DNA from: Propionivibrio sp.
GTDB lineage: Bacteria > Pseudomonadota > Gammaproteobacteria > Burkholderiales > Rhodocyclaceae
Assembly: GCA_016705685.1 (NCBI GenBank)
Contig: JADJLB010000012.1
Span: 186,001-250,000 of the forward strand
DNA length: 64,000 bases
Direction: 5' to 3'
How positions within the stretch are numbered: the stretch's first letter is position 1; every line of letters starts with the position of its first letter. The notes under the pieces were generated by a model, which was not told the origin of the DNA, made no database searches, and saw only the letters and a program-made list of their open reading frames with translations. Made by a program: the position numbers and the translations under genes. Below are positions 15,218 to 23,310 of the stretch, in pieces.

Positions 15218-16745
15218 GATAGGAGTTTCTCCGGAAGTAAGGTGGCAAAGGATCGTCATCCGCCTGCTGGTTCTCGATCCTGTTTCTGAATGTCTTCAAG
15301 GCCTCGGCCAATAGCTTATTGTCATTGTCCGAAGCGAATAGATGGTGTACTCGGGACAAAGGCACCTTGCTGCGCAGGCGCGGCTCACGCCGCCCATTCA
15401 GCCGTTCATCAGTCCAGCGTTCGCCGAGTCGATAATGACATCCGCCACTACGGCAACTGGCCAGCATGACGCCATCGGCTCCGCCGCGCAAGGCGTACTC
15501 TACAAAGGCAGGGGGCAGCGCTGCGGTGCAGGCAAGACTGATCACGGCTGTATCAGTTGATGACAGCGCGTTGATCTTGGCGCCATGGCTGCAGCCGAAG
15601 ACGACGATCCTGCTGCGGCCGCCCAGCCGGGACAGTTTCGCTTCGAGTTGTTGGCGTAAATCATTGACCGACAGCTGTGGCATATCGATTCCGGTCACCA
15701 GCCGTTCCTGGCTGCGGAAAGGGGTTGATGACGGGCATGATCCGGCGCAGATGCCGCAACCGGCGCAGAGATCGGCGGCAACGATGGCAATTTTGTAGCC
15801 TGGGCGGCTGGGATGCGGTGCCATGGTTATCGCGGCGAACGGGCAGTCGGCCAGACAACGGCTGCAACCATTGCAGTTGGCTTGATCGACCAAGGCAACG
15901 GGTTCAGCTTTGGGATGGGGCAGAAACGGCAGGATGAACAGCAGTGCCGTTGCGGCAATAAGCATCGACCAGACCATGGCCGGCGAGGTGACATCGGTTA
16001 GCGGATGAATGAACAACAGGAACCAGTCCAGGCGAAGTTGTGTGGAAACCATGGCCAGATCGGCCGGAGCATCGCTAAGCGCCGGCTTGATCAGCGCCAG
16101 CGCCAGGAGCGTCGCCAGGGTGCCCAGCATCATCTGTCGCGACGGTAGATAATCGACCCGGCTGATGCGATGGACATGAGCCCAAAGACCCAAAATGAGC
16201 ATCAAGGGTATGCCCAGGTGAATAAAAACAAGCATCGTGAAAAATCGATCGCTGATCGAATCCGGCGTCAGAAAGTTACGCGCGGCAGGTTCGCTGAAGA
16301 TGGGCAGCCAGTCGAGCAACTCGGTGCTGGCGATGGCGGAGAACTGGGCCAGCCGATCCCAGACGATCCAGTAGCCGCTGATGCCGGAAACGTAGCTCAG
16401 CCACAGGATGGGAACACCGGTCACCCAGGAATAGAAGCGGAAACCGTAATAACGTCCGTAAGCCCATTCGCGCACCAGGTGCAGAGCCATGACCAGGATA
16501 AAGGCGTCCGACGCGTAACGGTGCAGGCTGCGCAATACGCCTCCGAGGTACCATTGCTCGCGAGTCAGATGGCCGATCGAGTTGTAAACGCCGTTAATGC
16601 TGGTGTCGAGCACCGAGTAGAGATAGAGACCCGTTCCCACAATGATCCAGAGAAAATACAAGCCCATGGCGCCAAGATGGCGTAACGGATTGCTGCTCCC
16701 TCCAAAGAAGCGATCGAAAAACTCTTCGATGCGCTGGAAAAGCAT
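15210..16745 (-). CDS. cytochrome b / 2x[4Fe-4S] ferredoxin / MvhD-like fusion
   Basis: The 511-residue protein fuses three modules. Residues ~1-285 are a b-type cytochrome with two His pairs spaced by 14 (RSLHRYAS...MALHLV and FIHLGIP...WAHVHR). Residues ~300-365 are a bacterial ferredoxin with two C-x2-C-x2-C-x3-C-P motifs (CNGCSRCLADCP, CAGCGICAGSCP). Residues ~395-500 resemble the MvhD delta subunit of methyl-viologen hydrogenases (FGCSHGAK, LASCRSGGCHYRLGERW), which links Fe-S carriers to partner flavoproteins. The start at 16745 aligns with the second cytochrome b fusion; longer frames upstream lack conservation. An FNR-type promoter precedes it. It is probably a membrane electron-transfer subunit working with the b/Fd/FNR fusion. 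Confidence 0.9.
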   Translation of the reverse strand: MLFQRIEEFFDRFFGGSSNPLRHLGAMGLYFLWIIVGTGLYLYSVLDTSINGVYNSIGHLTREQWYLGGVLRSLHRYASDAFILVMALHLVREWAYGRYYGFRFYSWVTGVPILWLSYVSGISGYWIVWDRLAQFSAIASTELLDWLPIFSEPAARNFLTPDSISDRFFTMLVFIHLGIPLMLILGLWAHVHRISRVDYLPSRQMMLGTLATLLALALIKPALSDAPADLAMVSTQLRLDWFLLFIHPLTDVTSPAMVWSMLIAATALLFILPFLPHPKAEPVALVDQANCNGCSRCLADCPFAAITMAPHPSRPGYKIAIVAADLCAGCGICAGSCPSSTPFRSQERLVTGIDMPQLSVNDLRQQLEAKLSRLGGRSRIVVFGCSHGAKINALSSTDTAVISLACTAALPPAFVEYALRGGADGVMLASCRSGGCHYRLGERWTDERLNGRREPRLRSKVPLSRVHHLFASDNDNKLLAEALKTFRNRIENQQADDDPLPPYFRRNSYHA

Positions 16746-16826
16746 TTGCGCCGCAGAGCGCAAGGAGGCATGAAAGCTCACGTGTGATGCATCCGTATAG
16801 CAATGGCAAATGACCATTAGCCGGTG

Positions 16827-16868
16827 ATTATATAACCATGCGGCGCAGTACGACTTGACTCGTGTCAA
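16827..16868 (-). promoter_or_regulatory. FNR/Dnr-type box with TATAAT at class II spacing
   Basis: A perfectly symmetric TTGACtcgtGTCAA lies at 16855-16868, and on the minus strand TATAAT lies at 16832-16827. This places the box centre at -41.5 from the predicted start near 16820, the classical class II activator position. The transcript would enter the cytochrome b/MvhD gene (ATG 16745). The rest of 16746-16963 shows no gene. Confidence 0.65.
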
Positions 16869-16963
16869 ATTCGGCACCGATGCGGAATGCGGCCCTATGA
16901 AGCGGCGGTTCCGGGTTATTGCCGGAGGCCAGGCAGAAGTTCTAACGATCGTCGAAGACGAAT

Positions 16964-17890
16964 TCAGGGCGCTTTATCTTCGTTCCTGCGACGATTTTTC
17001 CAGAAATTGATGCTCAGGTAAATCATGAACCCGACAAAGCTCAGAAACCCGGCGAATTGAAAATAAAGGGAATAATTGGTACGGTAGCGTCCAGTCACCG
17101 GGTCGTAGACCGAGCAGATGATCCTGACCCGCGCCATGATCTCCTGCAAAGCGCTGACATGCGATGGAATTGCCGATCCGGCAATCATGATTTTGAGTGG
17201 CTCCGCCAGGTCTTCGGCGGTAAATTTTTCTCCATAGACCTGTCTGACGATCTTGCCTTGCGCATCGACCAGGGTAACTTGATTCAGGTGATCGAAACCT
17301 GCGGGTGTCGCCACATAGCTGAAACCAAAATTTTGCGTCAATTCGCCAAGTATTGCCGACGATGGGCTTAGAAACTCCCAGTTGGGAAGGCTGATCCCGT
17401 TCTGTGCCGCAAAGTCCTTGAGCGCCTGGGGCGAGTCGAACGGCTGATTGAAGCCTATGCTGATCACATTGAATCGGTCTGCACCGAGAACGCTGACCGT
17501 ATTCTGTACCGCTTTCTGGAGATTCCGTGTCGTCGTCGGGCACACCTGAAAGCAGGCCGTATAGATGAAACTGACCAGCAGTGGCTTACCACGATAGCGC
17601 GAAAGTTCAACAGGTCTTCCCTGTCGATCAAGCAGGGCGAAGTCGCCGACCGGCTTGCCGATGACGCTTTGCGAAAACGCAAACGCTGTTTTTTCGTCCA
17701 GCGTGCTCAACGACACTCCCGTATTGAATCCTTGCGGTCGCGCAGTCAGTTTGGGGGAATCGGGCGTGCTTTCGGCGGCAACAAGCCGGGCGGGCAAACA
17801 GATCGACACCGTCGCAACAAGCGTGACGAGAGTTTGAATGATCGCCAGGAAACGCTTGCGTCGGTTAAAACTGGGCGTCGAAGATGGCAC
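16964..17890 (-). CDS. SCO1/SenC-family copper chaperone with C-terminal membrane anchor
   Basis: This 308-residue protein has a signal peptide (~15-40), a thioredoxin-like SCO domain with the copper-binding CFQVC near residue 115 and the distal His in GFDHLNQV, and a C-terminal membrane helix (~275-295) followed by a basic tail. SCO proteins load or reduce the CuA site of oxidase subunit II, and that subunit is encoded in the same operon. The GTG start at 17890 lies 26 bases inside the end of ctaB, implying coupling. The extra C-terminal anchor is longer than in minimal SCO proteins but known in bacterial members. Confidence 0.9.
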   Translation of the reverse strand: MPSSTPSFNRRKRFLAIIQTLVTLVATVSICLPARLVAAESTPDSPKLTARPQGFNTGVSLSTLDEKTAFAFSQSVIGKPVGDFALLDRQGRPVELSRYRGKPLLVSFIYTACFQVCPTTTRNLQKAVQNTVSVLGADRFNVISIGFNQPFDSPQALKDFAAQNGISLPNWEFLSPSSAILGELTQNFGFSYVATPAGFDHLNQVTLVDAQGKIVRQVYGEKFTAEDLAEPLKIMIAGSAIPSHVSALQEIMARVRIICSVYDPVTGRYRTNYSLYFQFAGFLSFVGFMIYLSINFWKNRRRNEDKAP

Positions 17891-18755
17891 CGAGGAGCAC
17901 CAGGGTCAACTGGATCAGCGAAGCGTGAAAACAGGTCATGGCCGTCTTGCGGTTGGTGTCCCGGGCCAACAACCAGGCTTTCTGAACGAACAACAAGCCG
18001 CCCGCAGCGGCTCCTGCAAAGTAGAGGACGCCGAGGCCGAAGGCCAAGGGCAAGAACGAAGCCGCCACCAGCGCCAGGGTACTGACGAATATCACCCGCG
18101 CAGCGCGTTTGTCCCCAACGACCACGGGAAGCATGGGGACGCCGATGGCCGCATAGTCCGCCTGAAAGGCGATGGCCAGACTCCAGAAATGCGGCGGGGT
18201 CCACAGAAAAAGGATAAAAGCCAGCGCCAGGGGTACCGCGCCAATATGCGGGTCGGCCGCAGCGGCGCCGGCCAGCACGGCCCAACTGCCGGCAAGTCCA
18301 CCAAAAACGATGTTCAGCCAAGTATGGCGTTTTAACCAGACGGTATAGACGATAGCGTAAAAGAATGCGCCGAGAAACACATAGAGGGCTGACCAGGCAT
18401 TAAGCGCGATCCATGCCGCTCCCACGGAAAGCAGCGAAAGCGCACCGATGATCAGCAACCAGAGCGGGCCGTGTCTGAGTTCACCGGTCGCGAAGGGGCG
18501 TTTGCTGGTACGCGCCATCAATGGGTCGAGATCGCGCTCGTAGTACTGGTTGAAGGCGCCGGCGCTGGCCGATGAAACAAGCACCGAAAGCGCCAAAACG
18601 ATCGTCTGCCACCAACTGAGTCCGGCACCCGGCGTAACGGCGAGTCCGGCCAGAGCGGTGAACATAATGACAACGCCAATACGCAGTTTGAACAGGCTCA
18701 AAATGGTGCGTACTGAAATGCCATTTGCGTGATTGGCGGAAGGCGTCGATTGCAT
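17865..18755 (-). CDS. ctaB: protoheme IX farnesyltransferase (heme O synthase)
   Basis: CtaB/CyoE adds a farnesyl group to heme b to make heme O in the inner membrane. The 296-residue protein has about nine membrane helices and the prenyl-diphosphate site AGAFNQYYERDLDPLMARTS (N-x3-D-x3-D type), with the second Asp-rich loop in FQADYAAIG. It sits between the oxidase subunit I and SCO genes in the operon. A heme A synthase gene is divergent from the operon start, so the oxidase-like complex probably carries an o- or a-type heme. The 158 bases between it and subunit I contain a strong hairpin. Confidence 0.95.
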   Translation of the reverse strand: MQSTPSANHANGISVRTILSLFKLRIGVVIMFTALAGLAVTPGAGLSWWQTIVLALSVLVSSASAGAFNQYYERDLDPLMARTSKRPFATGELRHGPLWLLIIGALSLLSVGAAWIALNAWSALYVFLGAFFYAIVYTVWLKRHTWLNIVFGGLAGSWAVLAGAAAADPHIGAVPLALAFILFLWTPPHFWSLAIAFQADYAAIGVPMLPVVVGDKRAARVIFVSTLALVAASFLPLAFGLGVLYFAGAAAGGLLFVQKAWLLARDTNRKTAMTCFHASLIQLTLVLLGAIFDAQF

Positions 18756-18878
18756 TGTAATAAGTGAGATAGAAAACGTGCCGAAGTAAACTAGGTACCG
18801 CCGTGCAATTCCTGGCCAAGAGCTGGTGCGGACAACGCGCTTGAAGCAAAACCGATTGCCAAATCCGACTCAGGCAGC

Positions 18879-18901
18879 CCCCCACGCCGCTGGCGCGGGG
18901 G
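18879..18901 (-). other. GC-rich hairpin between subunit I and ctaB
   Basis: A 10-bp stem with one mismatch (CCCCCACGCC / GGCGCGGGGG) and a 3-base loop lies 12 bases past the subunit I stop on the transcript. No T-run follows, so it may be an mRNA stabiliser or processing point rather than a full terminator, lowering ctaB relative to the subunits. Confidence 0.5.
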
Positions 18902-18913
18902 AATACCTCAGGA

Positions 18914-20614
18914 CTAACTTAACAACCAGACCTCGGACAGATACTTCCAGTTCACGAAGTAGTAAAGAACGAATGTAACCAGCAGGGTCAGCGCCAGCAC
19001 CACTGTTCCCGGAACGGCAACATGGTCGTCCTTGTCCGTATGGGACACGGCCGAAGCGGCTTTAGTATTCGACGGTATCGGGGTCGGCTTATCCGAAACC
19101 GTGCCGCCATCAAGTTTCTTGCCGAACAGCAAAGAGCCGACGACCAAAACGATCCAAAGCGCACCGCCCAAAACCGCAATAACACCGAAGATGCCGGTCA
19201 GACCCATCATCAGGTAAGCCGCACCCGGCCACTCATACTGGAACGGCGCGCCGGAAAAAGCCATGTCCCAGTGGCGACGGGAAACGCCCAGTGTTCCCGC
19301 ACCCATCATCACCAGGCCCAGAACCGACATGCTGATGCCGTACAGGTAAGGCTGGATTTGGCAAAGTTTGGGCAGGATCATTTCACGTCGGAACAGCGTC
19401 GGAACCAGGATATAGGTAATCGACATGAAAGCCAGGGTTGTACCAACCACGACGGTGGTATGGAAGTGACCTGGAACATAGAAGGTGTTGTGCATGAGCA
19501 TGTTGATTTGTTCGGTACCCAGCACCACGCCGGAAATGCCGCCGAGGAAACCGAAACCGACCAGCGAAATGAACATGCCGGAAAAGGCCGGGTTGCCCCA
19601 AGGTGCCTTGCGTAGCCACTCGAAAAGACCATTGGTATAGCCTTTTTTACGCTGCGCCGCCTCGATAGCACCAGGTACGGTAAAGCCATGGATCATTGAC
19701 GCCATGACAGCAAAATACATGAAGTAGGACGTGTTCAGCACTTTCCATTCGGCGCTCATTCCCGGATCTGACAGCAGGTGGTGCGCGCTGGCCAGTTGCA
19801 GGAAGAGAATGTAGAGCAGGAAGGCGAAACGCGACACCTTCTCCGACAGCGGCTTGGCACCGAAGATTACTGCCGCTGTCAGATACCAGACGGAAACATG
19901 GGCAGCCACGTTGATCTGTTGCGAGGAATGGCCCAATGCCCACCAGACCATCCGGTACAACTGGGCATCGATTTCCTTGATCAGTCCGACGGACCAGAGA
20001 AATGTCGGGATCAGGATGCCGGCACCAGCGAGAATCGTAAACGTGGCGATAATTGCCGCCGTCATGGCGCCAAAGGTGACCAGCGGGATCGATCCTTGAT
20101 AGGTCTTGTCCTTCTTGGCAACGACCAGAGTTCCAAAAAATACGCCGAGGCCAACGAGTGCGCCGACGGCGACCAGAATAATCCCGAGGTAGAAGTGCGG
20201 CGCGGCCTGCATCGGCACGTAGGAGGTAAACATCACGCTGGACTCGCCCTGGAATATAGCGATGTTGCACATGATCCCGCCGATGACCATGAGCCAGAAG
20301 CCAAGCCAGGCCAGCTTGGGCGTTGCCAGTCGGCAGCGCAGCAGCGTCGATGAAGCAAAGTAGAGCACCGCCATTTCAAAGTGCAGGATCCACATAATGA
20401 TCATGTCGATGCCGTGGGCGGTGAGAATCATATAGAACTGATCGGCCGGTAACAGCTTGATGGCCGGCCAACGGGTTAGAATCACGAGTAGCGCCGTGAT
20501 GCCGCCAACCAACAGCCAGAGAACGCCGACGACGGCATTCCAGCGCATCAGTTTTTCGGCATTGTTTTCAAACTGCAGCCCTGAGCTCGGACAGGTACGG
20601 TAGGTAGTTGCCAT
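18914..20614 (-). CDS. heme-copper oxidase superfamily subunit I lacking the active-site Tyr (NOR-like)
   Basis: This 566-residue membrane protein has about 13-14 helices. It keeps the low-spin heme His67 (TAHGID), the metal-B ligands His229 (GHSSQQ) and His278-His279 (SAHHLL), and the helix-X His383/His385 (PGHFHTT). At the position of the cross-linked tyrosine of oxygen reductases (GHPxVY) it has Gln233, and no cbb3-type tyrosine is visible six residues before the His pair. Loss of that tyrosine is a hallmark of NO reductases within the superfamily, so an eNOR-like NO reductase is plausible; an unusual B-type oxidase is the alternative. It follows the CuA subunit gene by 13 bases. NCBI-style naming would be cytochrome c oxidase subunit I. 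Confidence 0.85.
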   Translation of the reverse strand: MATTYRTCPSSGLQFENNAEKLMRWNAVVGVLWLLVGGITALLVILTRWPAIKLLPADQFYMILTAHGIDMIIMWILHFEMAVLYFASSTLLRCRLATPKLAWLGFWLMVIGGIMCNIAIFQGESSVMFTSYVPMQAAPHFYLGIILVAVGALVGLGVFFGTLVVAKKDKTYQGSIPLVTFGAMTAAIIATFTILAGAGILIPTFLWSVGLIKEIDAQLYRMVWWALGHSSQQINVAAHVSVWYLTAAVIFGAKPLSEKVSRFAFLLYILFLQLASAHHLLSDPGMSAEWKVLNTSYFMYFAVMASMIHGFTVPGAIEAAQRKKGYTNGLFEWLRKAPWGNPAFSGMFISLVGFGFLGGISGVVLGTEQINMLMHNTFYVPGHFHTTVVVGTTLAFMSITYILVPTLFRREMILPKLCQIQPYLYGISMSVLGLVMMGAGTLGVSRRHWDMAFSGAPFQYEWPGAAYLMMGLTGIFGVIAVLGGALWIVLVVGSLLFGKKLDGGTVSDKPTPIPSNTKAASAVSHTDKDDHVAVPGTVVLALTLLVTFVLYYFVNWKYLSEVWLLS

Positions 20615-20627
20615 CGAAATGCTCCCC

Positions 20628-21167
20628 TTATTTCACGTAAATGCGGCCAAGCATGGTGTGGTGCCCGATGCCGCAGTATTCGTTGCAGACGATGGCGTAA
20701 GTGCCCGACTTGGTCGGTGTCATCTTGACCACATGCTCATAGCCCGGCAACACCTGGATGTTGATGTTAACCGGTTGCAACGAGAAGCCATGTTGGTAAT
20801 CCATGGAGGACAGATGGATCTTGTAGGTCTGCCCCTTTTCCAGCTCAAGGATCGGGTACCAGTTCCACAGACGGGCGATGAGATAGCCATCGCCACCGGC
20901 GGGCACCTTGACGACCGGAATCTGCAGGTCTGTTTCAGTGCGAACGGTATTCTCAGCAATGAACTTTTCGGCCTTAGCGGCAAACATTTCGGGGGTGGTC
21001 TTGTAAGCCTCGTTCGATAAGTTCTGCTTACCGTAAACGTGCCAATAGACCATCATCACGAACATGATCATGCCCCAGACAAAAGCGATACCAATCCACG
21101 CCCACTCGACTTTATCGATGGGCTGTTTCCACCAGAGCCGTTCCGACGGCGGCAGAATTGCACTCAT
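20628..21167 (-). CDS. oxidase/NO-reductase subunit II with CuA site
   Basis: The 179-residue protein has one N-terminal membrane helix (~22-42) and a periplasmic cupredoxin domain. The CuA ligands are complete: His in YQHGFSLQP and the C-x3-C-x3-H-x2-M set in CNEYCGIGHHTM near the C-terminus. It therefore receives electrons from a soluble cytochrome c or cupredoxin, not from quinol. The single helix and short length resemble the subunit II of B-family (ba3-like) enzymes. It is second in the operon, 28 bases after the 49-residue subunit gene. SCO, TlpA and PCuAC genes nearby could supply the copper. Confidence 0.93.
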   Translation of the reverse strand: MSAILPPSERLWWKQPIDKVEWAWIGIAFVWGMIMFVMMVYWHVYGKQNLSNEAYKTTPEMFAAKAEKFIAENTVRTETDLQIPVVKVPAGGDGYLIARLWNWYPILELEKGQTYKIHLSSMDYQHGFSLQPVNINIQVLPGYEHVVKMTPTKSGTYAIVCNEYCGIGHHTMLGRIYVK

Positions 21168-21195
21168 TTGATTCTCCCAGAGTTGACTGAACGAC

Positions 21196-21345
21196 TTACT
21201 TGGCTAAGGGGACGTTCATGATGTCGATGATGCCCCACAGAATATAGAGCAGCCCAGGCGAGGCAACTCCGAGAAACAGCAGCAGGAAAGAATTATCCAG
21301 AAGCTTCTGCATGAAAGGGACATCGTCATCGTTGTTTTCGGCCAT
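21196..21345 (-). CDS. 49-residue single-helix subunit of the oxidase/NOR operon
   Basis: This gene is easily missed because of its length. It has ATG 21345, a GGAGG site 9 bases upstream, 49 codons and a TAA at 21196. The product begins MAENNDDDVPFMQKLLD, acidic and soluble, then forms one membrane helix (about residues 19-43, FLLLFLGVASPGLLYILW) and ends NVPLAK. It is the first gene of the operon, 28 bases before the CuA subunit. Small one-helix subunits are known in ba3-type and cbb3-type enzymes (subunit IIa, CcoQ). I infer the same role here; no sequence match to either is claimed. Confidence 0.75.
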   Translation of the reverse strand: MAENNDDDVPFMQKLLDNSFLLLFLGVASPGLLYILWGIIDIMNVPLAK

Positions 21346-21424
21346 GTTCCTACCCTCCATTACGATTGGCGCACATAGCGCGCGGTTGATTTCTTATGTA
21401 CAGCCAGTCTAGTTCTGCCCAGAG

Positions 21425-21485
21425 ATTATAGACTATCCGGAGAAGAGTACTTGGCTTTGCCGACTAGCGATTTGATCCACGTCAA
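21425..21485 (-). promoter_or_regulatory. FNR/Dnr-type box and TATAAT upstream of the oxidase/NOR operon
   Basis: TTGATccacGTCAA (21472-21485) matches the FNR consensus TTGAT-N4-ATCAA with one mismatch. On the minus strand TATAAT lies at 21430-21425, giving a start near 21418 and the box centre at about -60.5, close to the class I activator position. No good -35 box is present, as expected for activated promoters. The box also lies upstream of the divergent heme A synthase gene. Confidence 0.65.
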
Positions 21486-21584
21486 GAACTTGAAAATCCA
21501 TTAGGAATCATCACGGTGGGAAACAATTCGCTCTTGAAAAACCCTATAATCCCACGCTTACCGTTTATCCCTTGGAGTCGTACC

Positions 21585-22634
21585 ATGGATAGTGTCGCCA
21601 GGCGGCAGGTTGCCCTATGGTTGTTTATTTGTAGCGCCATGGTCTTTGCCATTCTCGTGGTGGGCGGAGTCACACGGCTTACCCATTCCGGGCTGTCGAT
21701 TGTCGAGTGGCAACCCATTGTCGGAGTGATTCCTCCCTTGAATCAGACCGAGTGGGCGGAAACTTTTGAAAAGTACAAGAAAACACCCGAATATCAGAAG
21801 GTTAACCATCAGATGGCGATTGACGAATTCAAGGGAATCTTCTACTGGGAATACTGGCATCGTGTTCTGGGACGACTGATAGGCGCCGTATTTCTTGTGC
21901 CGTTCCTCTACTTCTGGTTGCGCCGGAAGATTGATTCGTCCCTTATTCCCAAGCTTCTGGGTATCTTTATCCTCGGCGGGCTTCAGGGCGCGATGGGCTG
22001 GTATATGGTCAAGAGCGGCTTGGTCGACGATCCGCGGGTCAGTCAATTTCGCTTGACTGCCCATCTATCGCTGGCCTTCCTTCTATTTACCTCGATGATG
22101 TGGGTGGCATTGGATTTGCTGGCAGCACGACAGCGTGACGCGACAAACCGGATGTTGAAGAAATTGCACCGAAACGGGTTCATGTTGGCCATCCTGGCTT
22201 TTTATACGGTCGTTACCGGCGGTTTTGTGGCAGGTATTCGTGCCGGTAAAGCGTACAACACCTTTCCGTTGATGAACGGCCACTTCCTCCCGCCGGAAAG
22301 CTTCATCATTGACCCGTGGTACCTCAATTTCTTCAACAACATGTCACTGGTTCAGTTTGACCATCGCATGGGCGCGTGGTTGCTGGCCTTCCTGGCACCA
22401 TGGTTTGTCTTTCAGGTCCGGGCCGCCGATGTTTCGAAACGGGCTCGACAAGCCGCCAACGTATTGCTGCTGTCATTGATTCTCCAGATTACGCTCGGCA
22501 TCACGACGCTGTTGCTGGCTGTACCTGTCGCACTGGGTGCCGCACACCAAGGCGGCGCAATGCTGGTTTTTGCTGCCCTGCTCTGGCTGAACCACGAACT
22601 GCGGGTCGCGATCCGGCCGGTCGCTTCAGCTTAA
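21585..22634 (+). CDS. ctaA: heme A synthase (CtaA/COX15)
   Basis: CtaA oxidises the C8 methyl of heme O to the formyl of heme A in the inner membrane. The 349-residue protein has eight membrane helices and the family motifs GGVTRLTHSGLSIVEW near the N-terminus, EYWHRVLGRLIG, QFDHRMGAW and LGAAHQGGA, which hold the heme-binding histidines. The ATG at 21585 has TTGGAG upstream; an earlier in-frame codon at 21516 would add residues that lie over the regulatory region. A TATAAT at 21545-21550 may be its -10. It is divergent from the CuA oxidase/NOR operon and supplies heme A for it or for another aa3 oxidase. Confidence 0.96.
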   Translation: MDSVARRQVALWLFICSAMVFAILVVGGVTRLTHSGLSIVEWQPIVGVIPPLNQTEWAETFEKYKKTPEYQKVNHQMAIDEFKGIFYWEYWHRVLGRLIGAVFLVPFLYFWLRRKIDSSLIPKLLGIFILGGLQGAMGWYMVKSGLVDDPRVSQFRLTAHLSLAFLLFTSMMWVALDLLAARQRDATNRMLKKLHRNGFMLAILAFYTVVTGGFVAGIRAGKAYNTFPLMNGHFLPPESFIIDPWYLNFFNNMSLVQFDHRMGAWLLAFLAPWFVFQVRAADVSKRARQAANVLLLSLILQITLGITTLLLAVPVALGAAHQGGAMLVFAALLWLNHELRVAIRPVASA

Positions 22635-22656
22635 CCCCGGCCATCGGGCATTTTCG

Positions 22657-22679
22657 GGGTCAAGCACAGGCCTTGACCC
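22657..22679. other. hairpin between convergent ctaA and PCuAC genes
   Basis: GGGTCAAG (22657-22664) and CTTGACCC (22672-22679) form a perfect 8-bp stem with a 7-base loop, just after a weaker ACCCCG/CGGGGT pair. It probably ends transcription from one or both sides; no T-run is seen. The rest of 22635-22814 shows no gene. Confidence 0.4.
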
Positions 22680-22814
22680 GTGTCCGCCGGAACAGCCCCG
22701 ACAAGCCTGAGTTGACCAGTACCGAATGGTCGGCGCGTTACGCCCATTCAGCGCAAAAAAGTCAAAGCGGTTCAATGCTTCATCGGCTCGCCAGGCTTTG
22801 GCGTCGCCGTCAGG

Positions 22815-23243
22815 TCACGTACTTCCCCCCTTGACTTCGATGCTTTCCGTCTTCTTGTCCTTGCCCTCGATGTTCAAGACCAGCGGTATGATCTCGCCCG
22901 CCTTCAGCGCTTGTTTCACGTCCAGCAACATGAGGTGGTAGCCTCCCGGGGCAAACTTGACGGCTTGACCGGCGGGCAGTTCCAGGCGCGGAATGGATCG
23001 CATCTGCATGACGCCGCCAGCCATTTTCATCTCGTGAATTTCCGTGACGCCGGCGACCGGGGAAGAAGCCCCGACGAGCGTCGCTCCTGCTTTGCTGGTG
23101 ATTTCCATGAAGGCGCCGGTAGCCTTCTGGCCCGGCACGGTACCGCGAACCCAGACGCTTTGAACGTCAACATCGACTGCCATAGCCGTGCTGGACGATA
23201 TGCCGAGTACGGCCACAAACAAGACCGATCTAAGAGTTTTCAT
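22815..23243 (-). CDS. periplasmic copper chaperone PCuAC
   Basis: The 142-residue protein has a signal peptide cleaved after AMA (~22) and a PCuAC cupredoxin-like domain. The copper ligands are in HEMKMAGGVMQMR and GGYHLMLLD, the H(M)x10Mx21HxM pattern of this family. PCuAC delivers Cu(I) to SCO proteins and to CuA or CuB sites. The ATG at 23243 has AAGGAA upstream. Two SCO genes, a CuA subunit gene and two bufferin clusters nearby give the window a strong periplasmic copper theme. It is followed upstream on the same strand by the DUF1318 and SCO genes. Confidence 0.93.
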   Translation of the reverse strand: MKTLRSVLFVAVLGISSSTAMAVDVDVQSVWVRGTVPGQKATGAFMEITSKAGATLVGASSPVAGVTEIHEMKMAGGVMQMRSIPRLELPAGQAVKFAPGGYHLMLLDVKQALKAGEIIPLVLNIEGKDKKTESIEVKGGST

Positions 23244-23310
23244 AAGATTCCTTTCCGAATACAGAGTTGACAAAACATCCAATGCCATTTGCCAATGAGT
23301 TTCGAGGAGG

